A DNA stretch of 64,000 bases, from positions 107,848,358-107,912,357 of the forward strand of contig NC_088782.1 of the NCBI RefSeq assembly GCF_958450345.1. The letters run 5' to 3'. Made by a program: the position numbers and the translations under genes. Below, piece by piece: positions 1 through 12,420 of the stretch. The notes beneath the pieces are model-generated. The model saw only the letters and a program-made list of their open reading frames with translations, ran no database searches and was not told the origin of the DNA. Each line of letters starts with the position of its first letter. Position 1 is the first letter of the stretch. Origin of the DNA: Calliphora vicina. Its lineage: Eukaryota; Arthropoda; Insecta; Diptera; Calliphoridae.

Positions 1-1089
1 TTGAGAGAAAATGTTAAATAAAGTAGCAAAGGGAAAAAAACTATTTTATTCAATATTCAACATACCCTATATATACAGGGAAATGAGCTCATAAACAGCT
101 TTAAAACATAAATTCATATAAATGCTTATAAGTATGTATGTACGTATAACTATTTACTTGCATATGTATGTACTTACATATGTACTATATAGTAAGTACA
201 TAAATGTGTAGAAAGTACACGTCTGTATATTGTTTGTAAATGTACATACATTTCCACCATATAGTCCCTAATGTAGCAACACATGTAAACTAGAATACAA
301 TACAGCAAATATAATACGGAATAGTTCGAGTTAGTAGCAGTAGCAGAGTACTCGTATTATATGTTGTTGATAATACAAAAAGCACTCAACACAACACTAT
401 TCCTACACTTCCTCTAACTAATACAGACAATATTCGTATATCACATTGTTTTCCTTTATAAATATCCCTGTAGTTCTAGGTAACTAGTTGCATTACTATG
501 TGGCATTCAATCTTCGAAATCCGCCAATTTCAAATCGGTCACCACTTAAATTATATAGTGACAGTAATTTCATTAGTCCTAATACTAGAAAAATTTAGGA
601 CGGTAAAGTGACAATTGACTTCACAATCCATGGACTACTCGATAGGACTGACAGTATGACACACACAGAAAACAGATTCGTGATAGCAACACATAGAAAT
701 TTTCGGTTCTATCAACAGAAAGTCAGTTGATAAAGAAGAATTTCGGTTGCTATCACGAAGCTGTTTTCTCTGTGCAGTATTAAACAATTCAAACAATGAA
801 TAAAAAATAGCACAATTTAATCTTTATAATTCATTTAATTTAAAAAAGTGTAATAGCATATTTTTTACTTATACATATTATTATTATATTATACCTATGC
901 TGCATATGACATATTGTACGCCATTCTGACCTAATTCTTGATAAAACGTGTTGCTTAATAAGTGTTTCATTGCGCTTAATACCTCCCTAATCTGTACATT
1001 TCTACGGGTACCCCATTAAATTATATAGAGAACAATGTATCTATACATTTTATAGTACAGGATATATTTTATTAAGTGTATGCACACTA
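1..1089. other. Gene-free AT-rich DNA
   Basis: No convincing reading frame or RNA gene is visible. The stretch is AT-rich with runs of the type gtatgtatgta and contains one small hairpin element, listed separately at 664-774. The rest looks like decayed intergenic or intronic DNA. Confidence 0.6.
664..774. mobile_element. Small hairpin MITE, CACAGA ends
   Basis: A 111-bp inverted-repeat element. The left end reads CACAGAAAACAG then attcgtgatagcaac; the right end is the reverse complement, gttgctatcacgaa then CTGTTTTCTCTGTG. A longer relative with the same outer sequence lies at 16084-16297, which shows this is a dispersed family and not a chance palindrome. No coding sequence. The target duplication is unclear, so the superfamily is not assigned. 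Confidence 0.65.
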
Positions 1090-3178
1090 GAGTGCTCCAA
1101 AAAAATAAAATTGCGAATTTTGATCGTCCCCCCCTCTAGAATTGTTCTATGTATTGTAGAAACACGTTGTGTAAAATATTAGGATGATAGGATAACGTTA
1201 ACTGGTGGCGCAACGACGCTGAAGTTTTGAGGTGCATTTACAAGGGGAAAATATGAAATTTTTTCAGTTTTTGTAAAAATTTTGCCATTAAATAATGACT
1301 TTTACAATTTAATTTAAAAGAATCGAAATGTGTACGTAATTGTCGTTATAATAAGATATAAAAGACAAAAATTGGTGAAAAAATGTTAAAGTTATTAAAA
1401 AATCGCCAGGCCATTAACGTGTCTCAGGCCACTAGAACAAGAAATGTATGAACAAAATTAACATATTTTGAGAAATATTAAAATAAAAGCTTATTTTTAC
1501 TTAAAATATATCCATATTTACTTGTATATGAGTTTTTGTCCTCGTAGGATACCGTTAACCTATTCGCAGGTATGACCAAAAAAATTAAATTTTTTTAACG
1601 GCAGTTTCAAAACTCCAACTTCAAATTTTTAAAAATTTTGTTAAACAAATTTCAGAATTTTTTGATCATCACATGGGGAGTTATTGACAACATAATAGGG
1701 AATAAAAATGTGAAAAAAGTATGTCAATACCTCCTATAGTTTTTCCGTACCTGCGATATAAATTTTGCGATTTTCGAGAAAAACTAATTTTTTGGCCATA
1801 TTTTGGGGAATGACCAGAATTTCCTTACTGTAATGATTTTTAAGTAAAAGCAATTCAGAATAATATAGTCCAGGTAATTTTAAATATAGTCTGTAAGTTT
1901 TACTAAAATCGGAAAACTTTAACCCTTAAATCGTGAAGGTCAAAGGTCAATTTTTTCAATATTTGGAATTTCTCATGGAAAGATAGCGAAATATTATATA
2001 TTTTTGGGCCGATTTTGATGAAACTTAAGAAAAATATAAAATGAAGTCTAGTATTCACAATAACAGTACAAAAATGGAAATTAACTCTTAAGAGTACTTG
2101 GGGTCAAAATGAATGTGTTTTTCGTGATTTTAAAAGTTGAGGGTCATTTGAACCCCAAGTGCTATTAAGGGTTAATTTCCATTTTTGTACTGTTATTGTG
2201 AATACTAGACTTCATTTTATATTTTTCTAAAGTTTCATCAAAATCGGCCCAAAAATATATAATATTTCGCTATCTTTCCATGAGAAATTCCAAATATTGA
2301 AAAAATTTACTTTTGACATTCACGATTTAAGGGTTAAAGTTTTCCGATTTTAGTAAAACTTTCAGACTATATTTAAAATTACCTGGACTATATTATTCTG
2401 AATAGCTTTTACTTAAAAATCATTACAGTAAGGAAATTCTGGTCATTCCCCAAAATATGGCCAAAAAATTAGTTTTTCTCGAAAATCGCAAAATTTATAT
2501 CGCAGGTACGGAAAAACTATAAGAGATATTTTCATATTTTTTTCACATTTTTATTCCCTATTATACTCTTAATAAATCCCAATGAGATGATCAAAAAATT
2601 CTGAAATTTGTTTAACAAAATTTTTAAAAATTTGAAAATGGAGTTTTGAAACTGCCGTTAAAAAAATTAAATTTTTTTGTTCATACCTAAGAATAGGTTA
2701 ACGGTATCCTACGAAGACAAAAACTCATATACAAGTAAATATGGACATATTTTAAGTAAAAATGAGCTTTTATTTTAATATTTCTCAAAATATGTTAATT
2801 TTGTTCCTACATTTCATGTTCTAGTGGCCTGAGACACGTTAATGGCCTGGCGATTTTTTAATAACTTTAACATTTTTTCACCAATTTTTCTCTTTTATAT
2901 CTTATTATAACGACAATTACGTACACATTTCGATTCTTTTAAATTAAATTGTAAAAGTCATTATTTAATGGCAAAATTTTTACAAAAACTGAAAAAATTG
3001 CATATTTTCCCCTTGTAAATGCACCTCAAAACTTCAGCGTCGTTGCGCCACCAGTTAACGTTATCCTATCATCCTAATATTTTACACAACGTGTTTCTAC
3101 AATACATAGAACAATTCTAGAGGGGGGGACGGCCTGTACCTAGAAAGTTTTTTTCGTCCATACAATCTTGGAGCACTC
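1090..3178. mobile_element. Long-armed foldback (hairpin) element, ~2.1 kb
   Basis: Two arms of about 1 kb are near-perfect reverse complements around a spacer of roughly 40 bp centred near 2130. The outer ends are GAGTGCTCCAA at 1090-1100 and TTGGAGCACTC at 3168-3178, flanked on both sides by TA (1088-1089 and 3179-3180), so a TA target duplication is likely. Long identical blocks (for example 1137-1250 against 3000-3124) differ at few bases, which suggests a fairly recent origin or strong arm homogenisation. The right arm has about 30 extra or replaced bases just inside its end (3129-3167). No transposase is encoded, so mobilisation would need an enzyme in trans. The TA duplication fits Tc1/mariner-type cut-and-paste, but the family is not recognised. 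Confidence 0.85.
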
Positions 3179-3286
3179 TAATGCACACACACGTATACAC
3201 TCGAATACAAACAAAATATTTGCCTGTACAAATTTCTATATATTAGGGTGGCCCCAACAAATATATTGTGGATGTTCCCAAATAAA

Positions 3287-3953
3287 ACAAGTAAAAAAGT
3301 ATGGTAGGTCGCTCGACCATATAATACCCTACACTAAGTAAAAGAGCAAAAGCATTTTTCTTTTAAAATTTCAATAATATTTTTGTGTGAGTGAATTTCG
3401 GATGTGGGCCTTATATGGGAGCTATGACTAATTATGGACCGATCACCATGAAATTAGGTTGTGTGATTTATGTCTATATGAAAGTTTACTATGTTGAATT
3501 TTGTGAGTATACCAACATTTTTAAGCGATTTATGCACGTTAAAGTGATTTTCGGAAGCGGGTCTATATGGGAGCTATGACTAATTATGGACCGATTGTAA
3601 CAAAATTTGGAGACATATGTTTTGTATATATAAAACTTATTTTTAGCGAATTTTGTATAGATACATGTATAAATTAAACATTTATGACCGATAAAGTCCA
3701 ATTTCGGGAGGACATTTGTATGGGGGCTAGGTAAAATAATGGACCGATTTCAGCCAGTTTCAATAGGCTTCGTCCTTGGGCCGAAAAAATGATATGTACC
3801 AAATTCTATCGAAATATCTTCAAAAATGCGACCAGTACTCTGCGCACAAGGTTTACATGGACAGCCAGCCAACCAGCCAGACGGACGGAAATCGTTTACA
3901 CACATCTGCACAAACGCATAATATCCTCCCCACTATGGTGATGTAGGGTATAA
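3287..3953 (+). mobile_element. Helentron/DINE-1-like non-autonomous element, family A copy 1
   Basis: Starts acaagtaaaaaagtatggt, then a short palindrome (ggtcgctcgacc) and the inner block ataccctacac. It ends with a hairpin-like block and gatgtagggtataa. Inside are repeats of the type gattttcggaagcgggtc / tatgggagctatgac and a cagccagccaa...gacggacgg stretch. Seven other family A copies occur in this window. The ACCCTACAC / GTGTAGGGT subterminal inverted repeats, GGAC microsatellite and 3' hairpin are typical of Helentron-associated (DINE-1/INE-1-type) elements. That family assignment is inferred. Confidence 0.8.
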
Positions 3954-5104
3954 AAAGCTTAACTCATTATAAGGTACCGTTTCAAGACACGTTTTTCCTG
4001 TTTTCAGTATTTGATCAATGAATAAAAAGGTTCTTTTGATTTTTTTTTTTAAATTTCTGGCACAGGAAACATATGAAGTATCATGTGAAAGGTCATTGGA
4101 ATATTCTAACTGTTGTATTTTTCAAAAATTTTAAGTTTATTAAATTTTTGCAAGATCTTCTTTATAATAAATTATTAAATAAATTTTTTGTTTTATAAAA
4201 CCTTTATAAATTTGTTTTTCGGTTTTTCGAAATTCTAAGTTTATTTAAATTTTTAGAAACCTATTTTGTTCAAAATATCAAAATTTTTCCTAAAATATCC
4301 ATAATATTGTCAAACAATAAATTTTCTACATAAAACAAACAAAAATTATTAAAAATGTTAATCAAAAAGAAATCATGACAAAAAAAAACAAGCAACAACC
4401 CTTCACCAGAAACCAACCAATTGTAGTAAGGAAATGTAAGAAAAGATGAATCACGGTTTATTGTTGGTGTTTTGTTTAAGCTTTGATATTTTTACAAATA
4501 AAGCTTGAGTGGCTGTAATTCTCAAACATCCTATAGTTTTATTTGTATAATATCTTTAGTTTTTCTAAAGCCTTTTGGGAAAAGGTTTCCTGATGATCTG
4601 GCCTAAGCAACCAGTGAAATGCGCATAGGAACTAGCTTATCCCCCAACAATAAATTTCAGTGAATTTATCAAATTAAAAATTGGGAATTTAGCATAAAAC
4701 AATTTTACTAAAATACTAATTTTGTATTCCCGATTAACCTTTTAACGTTAAATTTTTTTTAATTTTTTTTGGTGAAAAAAAAATATTTTTCCAATTTTGA
4801 CCCATTGTAGGTCCAACTTACTGTGGTCTTACATACGTCGTTGTAAATGTCTTTGAAATATCTATCAATAGATATCCATATTGGTATATTAACCCTCCGT
4901 TAGTCGCAATCATGTTCAATCGAGACTAATCACAATGCATCAAATTGATATCAACAAAAGAAAGGCGGGTTTGAAAATAATCGCTTCACTTTTTATTTCG
5001 AGAACATAAAAACAATATTAAATGCAATGTATTTAAAAGTGTAATACAACTATTTTATCAAAAAATAGCTTAAAATTTAGGGTGTTTAAAACCATTTAAA
5101 ATAA
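3954..5104. other. Gene-free AT-rich DNA with a Helentron B scrap
   Basis: No gene. Long A and T runs dominate. Bases 4771-4885 match the middle of family B (ttttgacccattgtaggtcc, then tctatcaatagatat) and are a truncated copy of the element type seen whole at 5105-5615. Confidence 0.6.
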
Positions 5105-5615
5105 AAGAAGTAACAGAGCTATATTCGGCTGTGCCGAATTTTATATACCCTTCACCAAAATATACTTTAAAATAAAAATTTTAAATATTTTTAGGTAAAC
5201 AAAATTTAATTTTTTTTCCAGTTGTTTTTTCAAAATTGTCTTTTAAAATTTTTTTTTTTAAATTTTATAATAGTTTTTAATTTTTTTGTTTTTAGTGAAA
5301 AAAAATTTTGGTGAAAAAAAAAATTCGGGTTAAAAAATATTTTTTCCGATTTTGACCCATTGTAGGTCCAACTTGCAACCGAGCCGGAAGAATTTCGGAG
5401 ATATTGATGTATCATTCGTGTATGTAAGTTATTTGGGGGCTTCAGAAAGTTGATTTCAACACACAGACGGACAGACGGACATGGCTATATCGACTCCGCT
5501 ATCTATAACGATTCAGAATATATATACTTTGTGGGGTCGCAAATGAAAAATGTAGAAATTACAAACGGAATGACAAACTTATATATACCCTTGCCACTCA
5601 TGGTGAAGGGTATAA
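5105..5615 (+). mobile_element. Helentron/DINE-1-like element, family B copy 1
   Basis: Starts aagaagtaacagagctatat with the palindrome ttcggctgtgccgaa and the block tatacccttcacc. It ends catggtgaagggtataa. Between these lie an AT-rich core, the conserved ttttgacccattgtaggtcc, a gacggacagacggacatggc microsatellite region, and atatatactttgtggggtcg. The architecture parallels family A (palindrome, ACCCTTCACC subterminal repeat, GGTGAAGGGT at the 3' end). A 119-codon open frame across its 3' part is not a gene. Confidence 0.8.
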
Positions 5616-5957
5616 AAATGTTAGCCTGTATCAACCAGATCAGTTGCGAGTTTTTTCCTCATATCTCAGCCAATTGTGGACCGATTTGGCTGATTTTAAA
5701 TAGGAAACTTCTTGAAAGCATTTCTGACAGAATTATTGAAGATTTGGATCTCGAAGATATCTGGGATCTTCAGAAAATTGATTTCAACAGACAGACGGCC
5801 ATGGCTTAATCGACTCTTCTATCTATAAGGATCCAGAATGTATATACTTTATAGGGCCAGAAAATTATATTTTGGAATTTACAAACTTATGACAAAATTA
5901 TATATGCCCGGAACGACAAACTTATATATGCCCTTCTTACGAAGGTGAAGGGTATAA
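5616..5957 (+). mobile_element. Helentron family B, 5'-truncated copy in tandem
   Basis: Abuts the 3' end of the previous copy and repeats only the 3' half: agacagacggccatggctta, a diverged tatatactttatagggcc, and the terminus gaaggtgaagggtataa. Helentron-type elements are known for head-to-tail tandem arrays, and this arrangement fits that. Confidence 0.7.
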
Positions 5958-6104
5958 AAATTGGGTTAAATGTTGCAAACTAAATGTTTGTTTTATATTC
6001 CAATACATTTTAAAGTGTTGTATACCTAACATCAGAGATTAATAACAGACACTTATGTGACAACTGATTTCATGCTAGATTACATCGTATGTATAAAGTA
6101 ACTA

Positions 6105-6215
6105 ATTGGCTTCTCTCTGCATATATCCATTTGAATCAGCCAAGTGATCAGACATTAGTGACAATTGCTGTCTTTATGGGATACATAGACTACTTGCTTA
6201 ACAGCTGGGGTATAT
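6105..6215. repeat. Diverged dispersed repeat, also at 30465-30560
   Basis: The segment around aatcagccaagtgatcagac / attagtgacaattgctgtct is recognisably similar to ggagtcagccaggtggttag / attagtgacaatgactgtct at 30465-30560. The family is unknown. Confidence 0.4.
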
Positions 6216-6479
6216 TTAAAGGAAGAGAATATTTGTGTATAGGTATTAGTATCTCAGTAGTCCTGGGTGATTGTCCTGAAATAGTGATTATACTTTTCAT
6301 TTACGGTAACCACTAGTTACATAAATAGCTACGTGACTAATTATTTTAAGTGCTTCTCATTTTTATATTGAAATTAAAGAATGTGTGTGTAAGAAATCAT
6401 CGACAGTTTTTAATCGTTAGCAAAGCCTATCGATATCATTATGTATGTGATATAACATCGTGCAAATATCCGCAATGTC

Positions 6480-6965
6480 TTCGCTGAGTAGTGCGCATTC
6501 GAAATGTAAAATTTTCCATGATTCTGGTGTTTAAGTCAGGCTGAATTTGACCGAAGGCATGGGTTATGTTGGCTTTAAGGTCCGCTGTGGTTTGTTGCCT
6601 TTTCGCATAGACCTGCGACTTAAGCGCACTATCTCGTTGGCCACTTCATATTAGCTCTTCGTAAGATGACCATGCCCCCAAATCGCTCGTGCACAGAATG
6701 TCCAATGTGAAATGTGGTGTGTGAAACCACATGTCGTTGGTGTCCATGTCTTCCAACTCAGAACAAAATACGTTGTTAATAATCGACTTATAGCGCTAGA
6801 CGTGGACGTAATAGCTTGACGAATATCGTTTTCACACCAAACCGTAATTTTTTTGGGTGCCTTGGATACTCTATTATCTCATATGGATTTGTATCGTTCC
6901 AAATTCGAAATTTTGTTTATTGACTCACCCATTTATCCAGAAATGGGACTCACGGTAAAATGCGT
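6480..6965 (-). pseudogene. Mariner-type transposase relic (DUF4817-like), deleted and frameshifted
   Basis: Read on the reverse strand, broken frames give, in order, an FW-like then NKISNLERYKS stretch, KKITVWCENDI, a RYKSIINN then ELEDMDTNDMWF block, and near the end SQVYAKRQQTTADLKANITH. These match the order of the mariner-like transposases that carry an N-terminal DUF4817 helix-turn-helix: second half of the catalytic core, then the VYA(D/N)KPxTxxALxxNI tail. The block between MWF and the C-terminal LTPLDFFLWG region is largely lost, so the catalytic centre is missing. Stops and shifts make it clearly dead. Four other relics of the same broad family lie at 37465-40468, 44615-44880, 47095-48960 and 59300-61070. 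Confidence 0.75.
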
Positions 6966-9111
6966 GAAACTCGTGTAACGTTGCCCGAACACAACAATTT
7001 TGAAAAAAGAATTTAATCATTTGCAAACCTTTGTTGAACGCTATATCAATTTAAAGGAGGTTACTAATCATCGACCTATAGCGCTCGCCGATTACGATGA
7101 TGGCTTGAAGAACGTTGCACACAGGTTTAGGGAGGTTTTTTTTTGGTTTCTCGGGAACTATTGGAGGTATGGTTGGAGCTGAGGTATTTTCGAGTTGATT
7201 TGCAGCTTCCTAGAGCTAATTGTATGCAATATATGAAAAAACGTAGACATTTTTCAAACTGATTCTATATGTGGTCAAAATTTGGTGAAATTCTACTTCC
7301 ACAAAGTGGGTCAAAAGATCAATAGAAATATTACTTTTGTTCTAGATGTCAACTAACATAAAAATTTAAAACTCAATTATTTCGAAATGACAAAAAATTA
7401 TACACTATTGTTTTATTAAGGGGACGATATATGGGCCTTTTTTGGAAAAAAAATTAAAAAATACGGGACTTTTTACAAGTTCCTACTTTGGATGCGTTTA
7501 ACTTTTTATATGGACAACTTCTAAAATTTATCCGATTTTGCTTAAATTTCTAGCTTTTGGTTTTAAGATGAGAGAGCAATTTAGATTCTGGGTACTTTGA
7601 ATGTCGTACAAATCCAATATAAGGACCACCCTAATATACCTTATAAGTATGTAGGTAACTAGATACAGAGAGGCAGACTATTGTTTGTTTGTAATTATAC
7701 ATAAGTTTCAGCATGGTAGTTGTTGCTGCTTTCTTGTCTGTGAATATATGTGTGAAATTATATATTATAACTACAGGGTCTGTATACTTTGGCATCTAAA
7801 ATACATATCTATTTATATAAACTAAATATGTTAGTATTTCTCCATATATGTGCCCATGTACTTGCAGAAAGTTTTAATTATTTAAGCTTCCAGTAATATT
7901 TGCGCAATAATTTGTATAGGGAAATTTGAAAATGTTGCCCAACGAAAACGTTGAGCTAAAGGAAAATTATTAAAATTAGTAATAAACAATTGCATTGTAT
8001 ATGAGAAATTAGATTTCAATAAAACAAACTACAAATATAAAATCGGGACAATGAAAATCTTTAAAAATATTTCAATTCTTTATAATTTCAGAATTCAAAT
8101 ACTACATTCTGATACTTAAAGCTACATTGGTGGATTTAATTTATATGTACTTTTGATTATAATATTTATTATCCAATATTAAATGCTTAAGAAAATGTTA
8201 AAACAATATTTTGTCTGCATTTGTATGTGGGTCATTACAGTATATAAATTATGGGAATAAAAAACCAAAAGGAAATAAAATGTTTGAGGGTTATAGCCAG
8301 CCAATACTGCCATCAATTTGAAATCTTACTTTCCTTTTACTTTTTTTTTATTTATTTCAGCTTTTCTCCTACTACGCCCACATACCACATTTTATTTTAA
8401 GAACCTTAACTTTTTACTTAAACAACATAAAAATTAATTGCAATCGTAAAATTCATATAAAAAATATATATTTTACATAGTAGTTACTTACTTATTTAAA
8501 AAGGATATCAGTAAAATTGGAAAATAAAATGCAAAAATGAAAGAAATAAAAGGAATACAGGAGGAGGTTGTTTCATGACTTTAAGGCATCCATCTATAAA
8601 ACAATAAAATGACATTAAGATGATGATGATGATGATGAAACAGTTGTTTGAAGGTTCTATCGTAAGATGCTGAGAATGACGAGGATGATGCTGATGTTAA
8701 GCATGGGACTGAGAATGACGATTATAATGATGAAAATGAATGCATGAATGATTAATGTGAAGTTAAATGTATCAAATGAGATAAAACATTAATTACAATC
8801 TTAAAGATTCTAAAGAAACAACAAATTAATAGCAGTTTTTTTTCACTCTCTGTTTTGTTTTTTTTTTTTTTTTTATTTTATTATCCATTTGCCCTGCTAT
8901 CAATCTTATGTCGGCAGAAAAGGCACGTGGATGTTATTTTTCTAATTAAAAATAATGGATTAGTAAGCTGTGTGGACCGCAGTATTTGCAGCTCTTTAAA
9001 TATTGATTAAATAAACTTTGTTTCTATAAATATTTTTCTAGCGCTAAACATGTCCAATATTTAATTTATTTATTGCTTCAAGAACATCGTTTTTGATTAG
9101 ATAGCTTCCTA
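6966..9111. other. Gene-free AT-rich DNA
   Basis: No supported gene. Features seen: a ggaccaccctaa motif near 7618 that could be the end of an unrecognised element; a GAT microsatellite at about 8619-8638; and a T run near 8858-8874. A short open frame at 7000-7182 has no recognisable motif and is not called. Confidence 0.55.
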
Positions 9112-9228
9112 AGTGCTGGTTCACACACGCCAAGTTTACTTGAACAAGTCTAGAGTTTATAGAAAGGATTTTCTCAACCACAAACGCAAGACTTGCGCAA
9201 GTAAACATGACGTGTGTGCACCAGCACT
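9112..9228. mobile_element. 117-bp MITE with ~40-bp inverted ends
   Basis: The left end AGTGCTGGTTCACACACG continues to caagtttacttgaacaagtc. The right end is the reverse complement with a few mismatches (agacttgcgcaagtaaac ... cgtgtgtgcaccagcact). Nearly the whole element is hairpin. No clean target duplication is visible, so the superfamily is open. Confidence 0.65.
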
Positions 9229-10563
9229 AAGTAATACACTTGATATGTAAACATTCTTTACCATTAACCCTATGGATTCGGAAATTTGATATTGTTGTAA
9301 TGCATTTATTTAGAAACCATAGCTTTTGCGTGTTCTTAAACGTATTTCTCTAATATTAATATTTTAAAAACGGGTGACTTTACGCTTCCCTAAGGTTCCA
9401 GTTAGTGTAGCTTCTACTATTTTAAGAACTCTAGTTGCATTCATATTTAATATATTTATAAAGAGTTAATAATGTTTTGGTAAATAATTTTGAGGAGTGC
9501 GACACAGTGGGGTTAATCACAAAAATGTGGTAATAAATCTGAATCTTCCAAAGTGGTCCGATTTCTAAATGATATATGAACGAATCGTAGAGGAGGACAT
9601 TGTGCAACTTCTGGTTGGTAAAACTTTGTACAGCGGGTCGGAATAGTGTACTTAGTACTTCATTTAATCCAATATGGACAACATCAATGGGACGCTCTTT
9701 AGTGCCAGACTCAGAATTTACAGATGCAAGTAAGGTCGGATATCACAGGGTATCCTAAATTTTAAAAATAATATATGCTATCATCATGAATAGTTCATCT
9801 GGAGTGTTATATTTGGCTGTACTGAATCTTTTATAACCGCCATCAATATGTGGATATACATGCATATTTTGCCGTTATATCCGAGGTAGGGCCTATTATG
9901 GACCGATACTTACAAAACTAGCTAGAATGATTTATTTCGAAATACTGTACGGTATAATTACAAAGTACTTAGAACTAACTTCTGCAAAATATTATCAGGA
10001 TTTCCACATAATCAATATATTTATGAATGCCTAAACATAGCAAGGTCTTAGAATCTTATGATGATCCAGAATTTGGCGCGGAACAAGAAGGAAATTTCTC
10101 CTAAAACCGAAAAGTTTTAATACAAAAAAGGAAAAAAGAAAAATATAAAATATATTTTAATTTATTCACTCATAATGTCCGTGAATACATTTGTCTAGAA
10201 ATTGGTGAAGAAATTACAAAAATTACTATTCGAATAAAGAAAAAGTAGCAAAAAGTCTCCCCCTAGAATTCTCACTAACTTAGAACCATATATGCTTAAT
10301 TTCATGTTTCTAAGTCCATTGTTATAGAAAATTCAAAAAGTGCTGTTAGAAGAATAAAAATAATAATAAATATTAAAAATAATTTAAAATATTAAAAAAG
10401 TACCATTAGGAGAAAAGTACCAATTTCCCTTTTCCTCCTTGAACACCACTCAAGTTTGAAATTTAAAAATAATCCATTTTGCCAAAATTGTTTATGCTAC
10501 AGACATGCCTCAAAAGATTAAAAAATCTGTGTTAATGTGCCCAAGAGAAAAATATGTTTTAAA
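9229..10563. other. Gene-free AT-rich DNA with a Helentron B-like fragment
   Basis: No gene. From about 9797 (gtgttatatttggctgtact gaatc) to about 10060 there is a truncated, diverged relative of family B, including a tattatggaccgatacttac block. The rest is anonymous A/T-rich sequence. Confidence 0.5.
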
Positions 10564-12420
10564 ACAGGAATGAGTACTATATTGGGTCGTGCCGAATCTT
10601 AAATACCCTCCACCTAAATATGATGGTATAACAACTGAAATAATATAACAATTGTGAGAAAGACTAGTTTACGTAGAAGATATTTTATTTCAAATGTACA
10701 AAAAATTGAATATATAATTGAAATTCCTATTAGAACGTATGAAATTTAACAATTTATATACTTAATAATTAGTTACTACGTTTGGGTCAACATTTTTCCC
10801 TGTTAACCTCAAGTGAAGAAACAGAGTATAAAAAAGGGTATACAAATATATTTGGTCAAATTTCAAAATATTTGGTTGTGGGACTTATGTGGGAGCTATG
10901 ACCTATTATGATTCGATTGTCATAAAATACTTTTACGTGATTTTTATGTATTTATATGAGAGCTGTGGCCAATTATGGACCAATATTCACAAAATTCAGT
11001 ATTATGATTTTTGAATACAAATTACTGATCTGTGTACTATTTTGGTTTAATATATGGATGCTATGACCTATTATGGTCCTAAGTATTTAAGGGCTATTTT
11101 TGTAGAATTTCATATAAACAACGCTATTAGTAAGAGTGGAACTTACATGGGTGCTATGCCGAATTATTTCTTGGGTACAAATTACAGATCGGTGTAAAAT
11201 TTTGGTTCAGTATAGTGTTTTATGGATATTTGTGCAGGTTAATGTGTTTTCCTGAAGTGGTTCTTATATGGAGGTTATGACCAATTATGGGCCTATCATC
11301 ATAAAATTTGGTACATCGATTTTTGTATATATTGAATAAATTTGTTTTGAATTTCAACCTGATAACTATATTTGTAAGAAATTTATAAGGATTTTAGTGA
11401 TTTTCGGGAGCTATGGTTAAATATGGACCGATATTCACAAAATCCAGAAGTATGATTACTGGATACAAATTACTGATCTGTGCGTAATTTCCTTTTTTAT
11501 GTCGATATGTTTTTAATATTTTTTAAGGTTAATACCTTTTTTCGGAAATGGGCCTTATAGGGGAGCTATGACCAATTATCGGCAAATCTGCATTAAATTT
11601 GGTACAGTGATATCTATATATATGAGTACAATTTTTGTCGAATTTTAACATGATAAATGTATTTATAAGAGATTTATGAGTACTTAACTGATTTTCGGAA
11701 GTGTTCCTTATATGGGAGCTATAACCAATTATCGGCCGATCTTCATAGAATTAGGTACAGCGATTTTGGTATATATGGGGATTATTTATGTAGAATTTCA
11801 ACTTGACAGCGACATTTATAAGACATTTATGCTTATTTAAGAGATTTTCGGAAGTGTACTTTATATGGGTCAAATATGGGCCGATCCACGAAAAATTTTG
11901 TAATATAATTTTTTTTACCACGAAACTTATTTTTTCTGGATTTTGTATGGATTTTCCTATTCTGTAGGCATTTATAGACCATAGAACCATATTTCGGGAA
12001 GAAATTTGTATGGGGGCTAGGAGAAATCTTGCACCGATTCTTATAATTTTCACCAGAGTTACTCCTTTTATCATAAATGTAACGAGTGCAAAATTTTATT
12101 ATAAATTTTTTTTGAGGTTGTCCCACCTTTTAATTCATAACTTTTTTTTCACTGTACGGATTTCGCTGATTTTCAATACCAAATTGCTTAGGACAATAAT
12201 AAACATTTTTCTTGCAACTCTACTAAGTTTGTTTGCGTATTTTGGACGTGAGCGTGTTTTACATAGACGGACATGGCTCAATCGACTTAGAATTTCATAA
12301 GGATCAATAATATATACTATATACTTTGTTGGGTCTCAAATGAATATTTCTCAATGTTACACACGGAATGACAAACGTATATATACCCTCATTCACCACT
12401 TATGGTGGTGGAGGGTATAA
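10564..12420 (+). mobile_element. Long Helentron family B element with amplified internal repeats
   Basis: The 5' end has tgagtactatattgggtcgt gccgaatc and a taccctccacc block. The 3' end has acggacatggctcaatcgac, atatatacc and the terminus tatggtggtggagggtataa. The interior holds about nine diverged repeats of a block containing gggagctatgaccaattatgg followed by a ccgat...aaattTGGTAC-like stretch, at roughly 10890, 10965, 11050, 11145, 11270, 11405, 11565, 11715 and 11868. At about 1.86 kb it is more than three times the length of copy B1, apparently by internal repeat expansion. Open frames inside it (11751-12300) are shadows without motifs. Confidence 0.75.

Noticed and set aside
5450..5809. 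119-codon forward open frame
   Set aside because: It runs across the 3' ends of two Helentron B copies and reads their GACGGAC microsatellite and terminal hairpin. No domain.
3243..7628. tagggtggccc at 3244 and ggaccacccta at 7618 as ends of one 4.4-kb element
   Set aside because: Similarity stops after about nine bases, and the interior is a mixture of unrelated elements.
8619..8638. GATGATGAT run as a coding aspartate-rich tract
   Set aside because: No open frame surrounds it; it is a simple microsatellite.
9503..9540. CACAGTGGGG...ACAAAAATG, an RSS-like string
   Set aside because: The spacer is 9 bp, there is no inverted partner and no 5-bp duplication, so it is likely chance.
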